Positions 12,071 through 25,734 are shown, counted from the first letter of the stretch. The stretch is 64,000 bases of DNA from Diphasiastrum complanatum (GCA_029204225.1 CM055092.1:47354777-47418776), one strand, 5' to 3'. Notes: generated by a model not told the origin, from the letters alone. A program made the numbers and translations.

Positions 12071-13068
12071 AGTTAAAATCAAAGGATCTAAACCTTATTT
12101 GGATCTACATACATCATTCAAGCATTAGGACAGGGGCCTTCCCCTATACATAAGAAATAGTTACTTTTGGGTATTTTGCATCTTTATTGTTATTATATTA
12201 AAAACTCTATTGGAAAGTATCTTCTCTTATTTCCAAGTCATGTGCCTCTTTAAATTTTTGGTGTGGAATGCTATGTAAATTGATGTGATATTTTAGCTAT
12301 TTTTGTTGCATGAAAATGTGATGAACACAAACTTTTAGGAAAAGACAATAAGAAGAGCCAAAGCTTCTCAACAATTTAAATATTTTCATATATTTATGTT
12401 TGTGTTAAAAGTAGTGTTGTCCTAGAAATAGTGTTAAAGGTAGTAGAAAAAGTAAAAATAGTGTTAATGGCTAATGTTAATGTGTGAGTCTTACTAATGA
12501 TGGGTACCAATGTTGAAGTGGTGTGAGAAAGAGCATTGCCATAAATGTATGTGAGTTAAGTTGAGTGAACTTGAGTTAGTGTCGGATGTATTGTCAGGTT
12601 GAGTTGTGACAAACGGTAGGAAAATTGTGTAGACCATGTTTTTATGACTTATAAAACACTACATAATGGAATGACAAGTCCTCTTGATCTACCTATGCTT
12701 TCATGAACTTGGTGTAGTGAAGCATCTAGCAACAAATGCCAAAACTTTGAATGGCCATAATTTCAAATCATAATGTTAGAGACATAAAACTATGCAAACT
12801 CGATAGAAAACAAGCTTTACTCAATCTTAAGCCTTTAGTGAATTAAGGTGATTTTACGGCCTCCTATTTTTCAATATAAAGCTCCAAGCACTTTATCCAC
12901 GACTTCAATGTTCAAGATCTGCAAATTGTCCTAAAAAACATCGTTCTACAATATAAACACAATTTTTCAGCATACATTCCAAGCAAATGCTTTCCAGATC
13001 TTTATTGAAAAGTTTGCTCTAGAGGCCACCTCATGGTCTTCACCTTTATTTTTTTCATCTGCCGAGCG
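12071..13068. other. No gene seen; possibly decayed LTR
   Basis: AT-rich sequence beyond the primer-site-like motif. It could contain the remains of the copia 5' LTR, but no partner or clear ends are visible. Confidence 0.35.
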
Positions 13069-13361
13069 ATTCACTTTATTGGAGTTCATCGTCGCCCACA
13101 AGTTCGGTGCTTATGACAGATTTTTTTCTCGATGGATTACATTTTGCCAAACGATATTGGGATGTGATAACCCGGGAGCTTTATGCTGGGATAGAAGTCA
13201 ATTTTGTTACCAAGTTGGCAATCTACCTGGGCCAAATCCTTGGAAAAAAAAGCTCAACTATTGGCTTGAATATAGGTTCTAATATCACGTGGTGGATGAG
13301 AGTGGCAACCCCAAAAATACCAAAAATAGGTTATCAATATTGCAAGGGCTTTTCTCAATAA
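13069..13361 (+). pseudogene. Unrecognised coding-like fragment with a frameshift
   Basis: The plus strand reads LLEFIVAHKFGAYDR, then shifts frame at the T run near 13120 and continues FFLDGLHFAKRYWDVITREL and onward to a stop near 13361. The composition and continuity across one frameshift look like old protein-coding sequence, but I do not recognise the family. It lies convergent to the FBL15-like gene, about 1.7 kb beyond its end. It may be a captured exon or a transposon piece. Confidence 0.25.
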
Positions 13362-15076
13362 AAGCTCTCGCTGTCCTAAAAGTAGTGTTGGTTAGAACAT
13401 AGGAGTTCCTTTCCTCAGGCCAAGCTTATACAGTTAGATCACTGCAAACAGGATATCACGCACACATACATGAGAGAAAAAAAGAAGGGTAAGCATGGTG
13501 CAATCAATTGCTATGGCTCTCCTTGTGGGAATTTAAACAACGACATTTGATTAATTTTGTAGAAGTCTGCAGAGCGGATTGTCAATCAGAGTTTGCACAT
13601 AGAGCAGGCCTCATGTTTTCCTCTATACAGTATCACATCATGCTTTTTAAGAAACTTGATTTGCCGCATTCATTGCAACAAAAACATATTAAAGAATCCT
13701 CTCATGATTTGAAATAAGAATTTGATCTTAAGAATGTGACAACCAAAACGAGGTACAGACGCAAGCTTGAGATTGCAACAGCTAACAAGCCATCCCTTGC
13801 GACAATGAAATGGCTTAAGGAATTCATAGACAAGTACCATATGCATAATTCATCATAGCACTTTGGCATAGCCATGTGTTACATCTCTTTGAGAACAAAA
13901 TGGCTTACATCTCTCTTTCAGTTTACTGAAGCCGTAAGCTGAATCCATGGTAAAGTACCTGGAAATCACTATGGAACATTCACAAATAAGCAAATAAACT
14001 TTCATCACCATGACTTCAGGAGGGAGTCTCCGAATTTTCTAGTGACGCATCACCAGCACCTCCACTTCTATTCTACTAAGAACTTTCAGGTATTGAAACA
14101 GGCCAAGAACTTAAGTGTGACTAGGTGATTGAAGCAGTAATTCCAAAATACATACTTGCTATGGTAACTAGATTTCACGAGATGTTCATTTGCCACAACC
14201 ATGACTTCATAAGATGCCCAACAAATAAACACATTTAAGACTTCATTCAAAAATAGTTTACTCGTAATGGTCAATTAGTATGTGACACTCAAAAGTTCAT
14301 GGAGATAGGTCATTAAAAATAGTAAGCAATCAAGAGGCATCAGATAAAAAATAGACAAGAAAGATGTCAGCTGCGTAATGTATTTTATGATTGTACTCCT
14401 GGAAGGGTGCAAAAGCACCAGAAAAATAAGAATCTACACAAGAAAGAAAGCCCCATCAGGCTTCAGCACTATACAAAACTCGTACCAACTGTGTCGGCTT
14501 CTGATTTTGAACCCAGAAGGTGGAAATTTAAGCCAGTTGTTTCACCTCCCGAAGCTATCAACATAGTCATGGGTGTTTTGCAATCATCTGCTAGATATAA
14601 TTCTATCCGCGTAAGATCAAAAAACCACTTAGTACATGCTTAAAATTTAAAAATTTGCCACTAGTGTCTGATGTGTGCTTAGAATCGGACACCCATCAAC
14701 CTAAGTGTCATTGGTCAAAAAAAATCTTCAATTCTTGTATGTGCGAATGTGCCAAAGTAAACTCAAACTCCAGAATTTGACGCGAGGAAATGAGCTGTCA
14801 GCCAACAGGGCACATTTCCAGGGCAGGTACTCAATTCGCACTAGTTCCTTCAAATTAAAAGCAAGTTCCTAAAACAAAACTAGATGTGTCTCCTTCCTAG
14901 GCCTTTATCAAGTCAGGCAAATTAGCAAATTTTCAGTATGAAGTTAGCTTAATAAGCCATTTTATTCTTCAAGGCACCTACTAAAAAATTGACTGTAAAA
15001 ATCTCATGGACCACTCTGTGAAATGCTGCTGAAAAAAAACAATTGTGTCAAAACTTGGTGGCTTCCATTAGCATAA
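13362..15076. other. 3' flank of the FBL15-like gene; no other gene seen
   Basis: Holds the presumed 3' untranslated region and intergenic DNA downstream of the minus-strand gene ending at 15077. A possible poly(A) signal lies at 14960-14966. Short open frames here show no recognisable domain. Confidence 0.5.
14960..14966 (-). terminator. Putative poly(A) signal of the FBL15-like gene
   Basis: The minus strand reads AATAAAA about 111 bp after the stop codon. Plant poly(A) signals are loosely conserved, so this is only a plausible candidate. Confidence 0.35.
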
Positions 15077-18000
15077 TTACACGGATGTGCTATAGAGACG
15101 CTTAATCATGGGATACAATGATCTCAATTGCGACGAAGTCCCAGAGGTCACCTGCAGCCAGTGCAATATTGACATGTTAGACAACTGTTTTCAAATATAT
15201 AATGTTTGATGGCAAGATTTTATCAGAGTTAGACTATCTTTAATAAGACCATGCTGCTGAGATATTCAAAGATTCGATTTTTGGGAATCCAGAATGATCG
15301 ATATATTATGTTACCAGGGCAGATAACTTGACCTTAAAACAGTTTCGTATGTCAAGTGTTTCCAGCACGACACATGTTTGAACTACTTTTTCCAGTTCTT
15401 CTGCTCCTAGTCCACACGCCTGCATAAAAAATATGAGCATTACTGTAAAAAAATGGGCAAAAGAAATTCACATTATAGGGCTCTCAAACACACAATTTGT
15501 TTCGTACTTTGTTTCAATTTGATACTAAAAAAGCTACACATTGGATCCAATTCTGTACTTAACAGATGGGTCTTCTCACTGTGCTGTTATGCTTGAAATT
15601 GAAAAAGTAACCTCAGTTACAAGTCCATCCTAATTTCTAAAAATCCAAATCAAAACTAACAACTATCATATATCCAAAACTGGAAAGTATGATGACTGAA
15701 ACAAACACGCCCACCCAATGACATAAAACTCACTGATGCAATTAAGACTTGAAGTAAGAGCATAATACCTGTAGGCATAGACTAGATAGTCGAGGACAAT
15801 CTAGCTTAAGCTCTTCCAACGCCACACAATTGCTGGAATCATGAGAATCGCCCACCACAAATGAAACATTCCCACAATAATTATAGCTACTTGAAGTGAT
15901 TGCAGAATTTGGAATATATTAACTGACAGAATAAGATAATTGAAAAGTTCCAATAGAAGCGAAAATTATTACATACCTCAAGTTCAAAGACAGTAAGTTG
16001 GCACAGGATAGTTTAACCTCTCTCACGTTGCTCGACAGAGAGAGATTAAGAGAAGAGAGATGAAGACAACAGGCTGAGTTGGGAATTACTACTCTCTTTA
16101 TGTTGGGACAACCAACACAGTTTAGACTTTGCAGAGCACGAGTTGGAATAATCTTTGCAGACTTGACATGAACAGGTTTTTCATTCTCTATCTTCAAGTA
16201 TGCACTAGTATCAATAATCGTGCTTGTGTCTCTCCATATTCCATCATTGCAGAGTGTCAATGCTTCCTTCACTTCCTCCAAAGGAACCGTAGAAAGTGCT
16301 CCAATTGCAGCACCAAAAAATTGGTTGGAAACACCTGCTGATTCATGCAAAACATTTGAAACTGATCTATCACATACAATGCTAGATCCAGGGATGTCCA
16401 TTGGCCGTACTGCACGATTCTTCACATTCTCTTCAAGGTCAACACCATCTGTTCTCATATACTTAGTACTAAACTCACCAGTAAAAACTGAGCCACATGA
16501 ATACAATGGATGGCAATCCCAATCTAAATCATACACATTTGCACACCCATTGAGACTGACATGTACAAGATGGGGACAATTTGAAAGAAGCCCTTCGATT
16601 GCACCACGGTCCAGACTACCGTACGAGAGATCCAGTTCACGCAAATGTGGAAGCGCATTTCCATCATGCAAAGCATTTAGTGCATCATTAGCAAGATACT
16701 TGCACGCTGAAAGCTTTAACACCTGTACACAAATTACCTGTCATTATGCCCTTTTTCTAGTACCCATGCTTAGGATGAGAATCGTGAGTAGTCTACAGAG
16801 TCAACTGAAAAGTGCAATACACAGAAGCTGACCCCATGCTCCAATCAATAAACTGATTAACTAAGTTGAACCACCGAGCTCCATCTTTGCATATCAGGAT
16901 AGTTACCACTTATAACAGGTTTCGAATAGATGTCCAAACAGCAGTGCAAATTACTACTATGAACAAAGAAGTCCATGAAGTGAGACTTGGAACCCAACCC
17001 CAATCTATAAACAGACGTCTCTTACGAATTTCCAAACAAGTGCAGTACAAAATAAGACACTTTTAGAAATAACCTGTAAGCAGGGACAGGCCTCATAAAC
17101 AGGCGATAGGTCTGTCAGGAAAGTGTATGACAAATCAAGCACTCTTAAGCCTGAGAGCAGCTTGAGTGCCAATAGTCCAATTGGCCCAATCAATGGACAT
17201 GAAGCCAGCACTAAACTTTCTATCAAAGGGCAAGCACTGGTTGTGGCTGCTAAACAGTCGTCTGTCAATTGGCTGCATTCACCCATCAGAGTTAGAAATC
17301 GGCTTTTAAATTGATTAAGTGGCTTGAATTTGTTAAGATCAAGAAAAATCGGCAGATTTAAAATGTTCAAATAACACCCCAAATCTGATTACAAAAATCC
17401 CAAATAAAGCACTCGATTTATACCCAAAAGACAACTGAAGGACTTTTCAAGTATATGAGCAGTGACAACAGATTGTAGTTTATTGGAAAAAATAATACTT
17501 AAAATTTCCAACTTCGCCATAATTCAATGTTCTCTCAAATCTGGAAGTCTAGGTGCATGTTGAATGCATAACTTGCCCTCATAAATTGTGCCCTGTACAA
17601 TCCATCTGTGACAAGTTCTTTTAAAAACAAACTTCCAGAGTGACTCACAATCAAGCTGTAGAAAAAAAATCCTGTTGCTGGAAGCGAAAATATGTCACAT
17701 TCTGTTAAATAATGTTAACTTCAAATTTAAGCTTGAATTAAGCAAGCTCATGAGATGTTTATCAAGAATTGTAACAAATATAGCAGTTAAGCCATAAATA
17801 ATGAACAGAAACAACACATGAAAGTAACTAAGCTGACAGTAACTCCTAAGAGAATGTGCATGTCAACACATAAATTTCAGTTGCCACCTGCAGTAAGAAG
17901 CATCCAAGGAGGAAAGGCTGGGACAGCAAATATCAGTGTGACTCAGGATCCCACATCCTCTCAAATCGAGTGCTGTCATTGCAGGTGCATCAATGATAAG

Positions 18001-21000
18001 ACTTGTCAAATGAGGGCAAATACCAAGATTTAGTGCTTGCAATCCAACCTGCAAAAAAACTCATTTTTAGAAAAGAACAGAACATAAGCCTGCAAGCGTA
18101 TATGTGGAAGAAAACTTGCCCAAAGTTGCCCTTCGCCCTTCATCAAAATTAAGGAGATATGCAACAATTTACAGCATAAAAAAATTAAGGACAGTTAAAT
18201 TGCCGGATGACTTTTGGAACCAATAATGAATACCACTCTAAAATATGTTGAATACATTGTTAATAAGTTCATTCTGATCGGGAAGGAGCACAAAGCTGAT
18301 CGCTCTCTCAATCACAGACATAAATCAGATTAAGAAAACTATCTCGAGTTGAACTAACATCCAGTTACCAAACAATTTCATGTCATGTAAGCAGGCATAT
18401 GAACTCTCAATGCTTGCTAATTCTAGCTGATAGCTGAAAATGCATCTGACATGAGGCAAGCCGTGATCTATATGCAATGCAAATATGAACTTGTTTCCTA
18501 CATACAGGTCCAGGATTGTGTAATGGTCACACAAGCACAAGAGACACACAGAATAGCATTTTACTGTAATGGTATTAGCAAGGGTCTGTGTGGAAAGGTT
18601 AGGTCACATGTGTTTGATTTTAGCAATTAAAATTTGGCAATATTTATTCAGCAAACCTTTGCAATAAAAACTTCAAGATATAATGCATCTCCTATAGGGG
18701 AATTTTTGCTGCATATCAAACAAAGCAGATTTGGCAAAATACTTGGCTGATTCATATTGATGTTATGTCTAGGATGATATACGACATAAGAAAGGAAACG
18801 TGCAATGCAGTCGTTAAACCTATGGAGTCCACCCACAATGACAAAGGCCATCAACTTCATAATGCATACAGAGAACATATAAGAGAATCAACCATTGGCC
18901 AAATTACATGAGTAAGAATACACCTTGCTTGACAAGCTCAAGAAAAGAACAGACCTATTTGCAAACCCAATCCCAATGCATAGCAACAGCATTTTGGAAT
19001 GGGTGAAATGGAGCTTGCACTCAAAATCAGTGTGCAACATATTGCCAACAAGATCAAAACAAAATGCACCCAAATAGCTACCTTTGAAAACAGAAATATT
19101 TAAACAAGATATATGGCTTAAACAATGTGATAATCTACAGAGAGCATTAGGAAATAAAATAATCAGTTTCTACTGGATTGATAGCCTACCGGGAAAAAGG
19201 ATGCAGAGGCAAGGTGATCGCAACCATCTAACTGTAAACTATCCAGATTTGGGCACACGAGGTCAACAGTATGAATGTTACGACAGCTAACGAGCGAAAG
19301 AGTACGAAGTGATCTTGTGGAGAGTCTCACAGCAGTTAAGCCCTGCATACATCAAACACATATAACCAACAGCAATTAGAACATGACAAATTAGTACCTT
19401 GGTGCTCTTAGGACGTGCTATCCTCACAAAAACACCTCTTCCTTGACACAAGTCTAGTGGAAAATACATCACCCCTCTCAAAGCTCTCCATAACTGAACC
19501 GATCACACTCAATCTTCCTGTCTATTAGATACTCAACAAATATCGACATTTTCCTAAGCGTTCTAATGGACTTTCAACACCATATCCTTCCAAAAAAAAC
19601 CTCACATGGCAACAGTCATTATGAAAAACTTATTCACAGGATCAATCATACATAATCATTCATGTCCAGAAAACCTACAAATAAGAACATAAACTACGAA
19701 AGTACGTAAGCTACAATACTAACATACAGTCGCACTGCTCAAAAAAAGAGTCATACACTACCTCACAATTGTCAAGGATTAAAGAGCTGAGCCTTGAACA
19801 ACCACCACCATCACTAAAAATATCGCATACTGAGTTATTTAATGAATCACACTCTGCAAGGTCAATCTCGCGCAGAGAAGGGCATTGCAGTGTTAATGTT
19901 GTCAACCCTTGCTGCTGGTTTAGCTGTAATCTCTGCAAATCCAGCAAAGAGAGTCAGTCCTGAAAATTATCTGGCTAGAATGATGAATTTTAAGCTCCTA
20001 AAAAGAAACACGTTACTATAGAAAATTCAATGGACTAACATAACACCTGAAGAGAAGAAGAGTTTATGTTGATACGGTTGAGAGCAGGACAATCTACAAG
20101 AGATATTGATGCAAGAGCTGGAGATCGAAGAGTAAGCTCCACAAATCTGCATCATCTCACAATTTAATATCAACAAGTTTAACTTCAGAAAGTTTGAAAA
20201 TAAATTAGAATGAAAATCAATTAAAAAGTGAAAAGTGAAAATGAACACTGTCAAAAATAAAAGTAGCCTACTTGCGACAACTGTTCAGAGTTATGCTTCG
20301 CAACTGTGGTAAATCCAAAGCCACGGATGTCAAGAACCAGCAAAGATCAAGTTCAAGTGCCTGCACAAGAGATGAGTGTTAATTTCAAGCTAGTACACTT
20401 TGACCATATATCTGGAAGACATGCTTCCTATGATTCAAAGCAAACATAGATTTTCTAAATGCAGCATCATATGTTTGATGGTTAATCCATTTAATACTAT
20501 TATCAACATCTAACAGACCTCCAGTCTCGCACAGTGGGAAAGAGCCGTCATTGAGGATGCATTGATGCCGTCACAACCATGCAGCTTCATCTCAATCAAC
20601 ATTGGCAAGCGCACTCCCTGCCATAGCATCTTCCGAGTTTCAAACAAGAACATTCACTACAAAGCCCACCAGCTAAATTTCATATGGTACTAGAAGTAGC
20701 AGAGAGCAATAATGTACGTCAATTGTTCAAAGCATGAGTAAAACAAAACTATATGACAAAAACTCAAATAAAGTTAGACAACCTCCAGCGATATATTTGA
20801 GCAATAAGAAGCATCAAGATGACGCAAATTGCTGCAAGCATTAGATATATCTCGTATGGTGTCGTCGCTGACATAAGAACAGTTTGATAAATTCAGCGAA
20901 GCTAGAAGTGGACATGCAGTTGCCGCTGCTCGCACACCAGCATCAGAAAGCTTGTGGCAAGATGACACGTCCAAACTTGAAAGAAGTGGGCAAAGAAGAC

Positions 21001-24000
21001 TTGCAGAAGCTGTGCTAGTTCTCTTCAAAGAAAGATCTTCCAAGCAAGGACACCTGCAAGGCCCATCATCCAAAAACTTAGTTAAACAACACCAAATGAC
21101 AAACAACTCCAACCTTACCTAAAATAATTATGGAGAAACGATGTAGGACTACTCTAAATGTTGCACCTACTAATCAACAGAAAAATTTACTTGATTGCAA
21201 TTCGCAGCACACGGCATTTTACGATTTCCAACGTGCACAGGGAATCATGACGAAATTGGATTTCTTGAGAACCGCCACTTCCAAGAACTGCATCAGTGAT
21301 ACTCAACGACTTCAAAGACGAGCACTCAGTTCCTAATGCATGAAATATCCCATCACCGAATGTTCCACGACCTAATACTAACGCCTGCAAACCTCTGCAA
21401 AGCTCATGATTCAGCACAGGAAGAGAAGATTAGCAGCAATTCCTGATAGTAGAGACAGCACCACAATTGATACTCTGCATGACTGATTATTAATTAAGTA
21501 TATAGATCATGACATCCAAGAAAACAAACATATCTTCACAAACAAATGCTAGTCCAAATTGCTTGTCCCAAGCCGCAAATCCAGGCAAAATACTTGAATT
21601 GTTGACATTTTTCCTGTATTTAACTTTTGGAAATAGAGAGCGTACAGTATGCAACTACAGGTTTCATGACACTCACAAAAGCGAAATTTCTTAGAGCCAT
21701 TTCAAGAAACTCAAAACCACCAAATGCAAAAAAGGCTTATGAGAAGATCCTACCACATTATATCAAGCTCCCAGGACAAAATTAGATCAATCAGTATTGT
21801 GGACATTATGATCCACCATCTTTAGAAGTATCACAAAATTGCCTTGAATATAATGCTTCATGCCCATCGTCTTAAAACTTTACATAGCTGTGCATAATGC
21901 TTCTCTAGATAATAGAGTTGCCTTTATCAAAAATAGACGAGATGAAGCTAATCAATAAACTATAATACTCACCGCATGGAATGTAATGCCCCACGAACTA
22001 ATACTTCATCCACACAGTGTACGCCTTTGAGATTCAACTTAAAGGCTTTCGGGTACTTACAACATAGTCGCACTACTGTAAACAGAAAGACAAACAAAAC
22101 TCTCATATCAGTGAATGACATCAAAAGCTGTTCTTTTATCAGTTGTGGTAATTAAAAGTAAGTTATAATGGAATCAGATGAATAGGGCCGTAAGGACCCA
22201 TAAATAAAACTTTGTGACTGGGTCTTTTTAACCAAACTCGCAGACCTACTGGCCTGCTACAACATAAATAGGCCAGAAAGTTCTCCATTTGGCTATTCCA
22301 ATTTGTCAGCTAACTAAGGTTAAGTAAGATAAATCAGCTTAATCTAAAACCACACCATATTCTTGTTCTATTAGTATTCATGGCTCAATTCTAATTTGCT
22401 ATTACACTCCATTCATAGTCTTTTTCCATGTGCATTTATTTTCAGCTTACCAAGTACTTTTGATGTGTCTTCCTCATAACTTGGTGACGGAGCACTTTGT
22501 TGGGCAAACAAAGTTCGACGCAACATTCTACAGTGATAAGATCCATTTCTACAGTGGGCACTATAAGTAAAACAGAGGCAATTTTCATCCTTTAGGAGCA
22601 CAACAACATCCTAGACATTTTATTTCACAAATTTCTTCTCAGAAGCGGTAGTTGACTGATGTCTGGGGCAATGGCTTCCTGGTATCAGTTATTGAAGGAA
22701 ATTATTTATCAAAGGGGCTAGCGGCATGGTTTCCTGAAACCCTCAAAGTCATCTTCTCATGAATTTTTACATTTAGATAAACTATTGATCATAATGTAAG
22801 ATATTTGATGTGAGGAAGACTAGTAATTCAAATTTCACGTCAACGGAGCTCTCCTATTGCACATTCAAAATTATGCTTTGGATCTTCAAGTTCAATGCCA
22901 CTCTACAGTCCTTGAGATTCAATCATGGTTTACTGGAATTCTTTTAAGTCAGAATTTTTCCAAAAGTCAAAGTGTGGTCAAATAGGAAAATATTATGAAT
23001 TCTCACAGAACAAACAAAAAATAGATAAATTAGGTTGATCATGCCTTGGTCTTGAGTGACTCTACGGCCTTCGAAGTTCAATATTTTCCAGAAGTCCTCA
23101 TGAGCACTGGAAGCACGCCACTGACAACACACCATTGCTGCCTGGCAAAGTGCAGTATCATCGAGGAATGAGAATACCTGCAAAGATAGACAACCGCATG
23201 AGAATTATATAAAAGCTTGACAAATTCAAACATACAAGAGACAGCTAGATAAGTAAGTGGCAACTTTCTTCTACTTGCAAATAGGTTTCATAGCATTGAG
23301 CAAAGCGTGTATGTCAATATGAAACTCGAAGGGCTAGACCAGCAGCAACAGCACCCCTACGCCCTTACCAACCATATAAACTGTTGCAAATTCCTTTCTA
23401 CTTAAAACTAGATTCAATGAAGTTGCAACAGCACCCCTACGCCCTCACCAACCATATAAACTGTTGCAAATTCCTTTCTACTTAAAACTAGATTCAATGA
23501 AGTTGTTAGGTCGACAAACAATGTTACTAAACTAGCAGCAATTATCAGCAGCAGAATTACTTACCTTGTGTAACAAATCATCAGTCAGATCAATCGCAAT
23601 TTTCCCGTTATCGTTTGCCTCACGATTTTCACCGTCCTTCTCCTCATCATCTCCGTCTTCAGATTCCATGGATCTCCCATCACCATTCTGTGCAGATAAA
23701 TATGAAGAAACGTCTGATGATAAAGATGACGAAAGTTTTTGTCCGTGGGAATTTGGAGGTATTCCCCGTTGGGATGAATTCGAAGCAGGAGGTTGTGAAG
23801 CCCTAGAAGAGACACCTCCTGATTTATCTTCAAGCCTGTCAAATTGAAGGTCATAAGCCAAAAACCGCAAACGAGCACAAACCTTGACGTGTAACTTGAC
23901 AACACAAGGAACTATCAAACTCCAAACCAGCAGATATATAACTTGTCTTCTTTGTAGAACAGAAAGACTTGTTATCTACACCCCTTTTAAGCATTGCATG

Positions 24001-25309
24001 AAGCTCCTTTGTGAATCGCGCTATTCAAAATCCTCATAAGAGCGATGATAGCATTGCATGAATGATGGAAGCCTCATAATCTTTCAAATGTCCCTCCAAA
24101 TTTTTCCTTACAAACTAAACTAACTAAAGAATGTTTGGGGGATTAGTGAGGGTAACAAGTGATTATATCTTTTCTCTTTAGCAGGCATGGACAATTGTGC
24201 ATCTACGTTAGTCATACGGTACTTAAGCAAGAAGACTTAAAGCAGATTAGAAAACTTAAACAACGGATGCTAACAAGAGAACCTCAAGGCGGCAGCTTTG
24301 CATCTACAATAGTCATACGGTACTTAAGAGCAACTAAAGATGCACATTCCGTAGCATAATTGCATAAAGGGAAACTAATAAGAGGTATGAAAAGTGTAGC
24401 AGGTACAATGTTCCGGATGACTTACAAATTTAAATGTTGATATTTTGCTCGCTTATTGTGAACTTTTTTCAGCACTCTGGATATTGCTTGACCTGCAGGC
24501 TTCTGTGACTGGGATTGTTGTAAGCCTTCGCCGTCATTGACATCAATCTCAAAATATCGAGAATCCTGTGAGTCTAACATCCTCAAAGATTCCATACCAA
24601 GAACGTTCAATTCTTCTTTTAGCTCCTGATCGACACTTACAGTGTAATCTAAAACCCCTACACCAGAGTTCAAAAGAACTCCCAAACTAGTTCCTGTTTC
24701 ATCCTTTTGTAAGGAATCGAATTCTGTGGACGTCACCTTTGAGAAAGAATTTCTTCGATCATCCATGTAAACCATCCCGTCTATATCTTTAGCATTGTAA
24801 GTAGAGGCACAACCATATCTATCAGGGGATATTGAGTGCAGAGGGCCAACATCCGGACTCACGTCTGTGCCGCAAGCAGTTGTAAGAAAATGATGGTTGG
24901 CATAAAATGGGGAAGAGAAATACCCAAAGCAGGATGATGCCGCCTCAAATCCATCAGAGATGGGGAAAAGCAGAGGCGAAGCAAGGGCATCAATCTCCAT
25001 ATGCTGCATTTCCTGAATACTCATCACTCTAGAGTCATCTTGCGAGGCACTAGGGTTGAAAGATTCTTGCAAAGAACCCTGAACTGCGCTATCCCTCAAA
25101 AGGTTTGCCAACACAGCAGACACTTCAACATCATCACCACCGGCAAAACTGCCCTGGATCGCGACATTCTCACCGCTGCCACGCGCTGCGGCATACGTGC
25201 TGCCAAGCCCAGGCCGCTGCTCACACATCAACGCCAAAATCTGCTGTTCCACCGGGCGGCCGTGAAGCCTCCAAACTCTTCCGGAATCAGATCCACCCGC
25301 TGCCGCCAT
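15077..25309 (-). CDS. FBL15: F-box/LRR-repeat protein 15 (SLOMO-type), 17 coding exons
   Basis: Substrate receptor of an SCF ubiquitin ligase. The Arabidopsis homologue FBL15/SLOW MOTION affects auxin homeostasis and lateral organ initiation. Exons in transcript order: 25309-24426, 23835-23565, 23177-23045, 22075-21973, 21394-21191, 21053-20783, 20617-20519, 20360-20272, 20146-20047, 19932-19762, 19342-19190, 18048-17888, 17272-17074, 16722-15977, 15889-15769, 15419-15333, 15151-15077. Phases agree throughout, giving about 1288 aa. The F-box is near residues 376-430 (IDLTDDLLHKVFSFLDD, then CCQWR, AHEDFWKILNF); leucine-rich repeats run to about 1270. An acidic serine-rich region precedes the F-box, and an unusual linker of about 115 residues lies near 1022-1140. 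The start chosen is the first in-frame ATG (MAAAGG); the frame is open about 90 bp further upstream, but only from a GTG. Intron 3 uses a GC donor. Arabidopsis FBL15 is about 990 aa, so this protein is longer at the N-terminus. Confidence 0.93.
23345..23504. repeat. Exact-period 80-bp tandem duplication in intron 2 of FBL15
   Basis: Two copies begin at 23345 and 23425 (GCAACAGCACCCCTACGCCC) and differ by a single base (CTTACC against CTCACC). Such near identity suggests a recent duplication. It lies between coding exons 2 and 3. Confidence 0.96.
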
Positions 25310-25574
25310 TCCGCACCTTACCGATCCAACTTCCAAAGGCAGGATACATGCAAGTCGCTGCACCAAAACCCTAATCACAGAAAAGCGAGCTCCAGAGAGC
25401 ACGGATTTTCAAGGCGATTGAACAGATTGATTGTATAATGGATGCGATCCCGAGATCAGGAAAGACGAGCGATCAAAGGAAGGGGATGCGAGGCAAGAGA
25501 AGAGGTGCAGGAGCAGGATCGCGTGAGAGAGAAAGCGAATGAAGAGGAGAAAGAGAGAGAGAAGAGAAGGCGCT

Positions 25575-25593
25575 CGATCGATCGATCGATCGG

Positions 25594-25625
<32 letters not shown>

Positions 25626-25640
25626 AATAAGAAGTGAGCC
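25575..25640 (-). promoter_or_regulatory. CT-rich leader of FBL15 with a (CGAT)n tract
   Basis: On the sense (minus) strand a CT dinucleotide run (25594-25620) is followed by a palindromic CGATCGATCGATCGATCG tract (25575-25592) and a pyrimidine-rich stretch towards the ATG at 25309. Pyrimidine patches around the transcription start are common in plant promoters and 5' leaders. The exact start site cannot be read from sequence. Confidence 0.5.
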
Positions 25641-25691
25641 CGACGATGGCCCTAATGACACTATTACCTACCCTCTGACGACTAGATACTT

Positions 25692-25714
25692 GACACGTGT
25701 CCATGATCCACGTG
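25692..25714. promoter_or_regulatory. Pair of G-boxes upstream of FBL15
   Basis: CACGTG occurs at 25694-25699 inside the 10-bp palindrome GACACGTGTC, and again at 25709-25714 inside TCCACGTGGA, 15 bp apart. bZIP and bHLH factors bind such sites in plants, including ABA- and light-regulated promoters. They lie about 390 bp upstream of the ATG. Further ACGT cores occur at about 25745, 25790, 25885 and 25918. Confidence 0.6.
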
Positions 25715-25734
25715 GAGGATTCTCAATAGCCCAA

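Noticed and set aside
16220-16831. 203-codon plus-strand frame opposite FBL15
   Set aside because: It lies antisense to the large FBL15 exon 15977-16722 and shows no domain; it is a shadow of the real gene.
25310-25402. FBL15 start at 25402, giving 31 extra residues
   Set aside because: The codon there is GTG, not ATG. The first in-frame ATG is at 25309, so the shorter start is used.
25001-25438. Plus-strand frames over FBL15 exon 1
   Set aside because: Antisense shadows of a GC-richer coding exon, with no recognisable domains.
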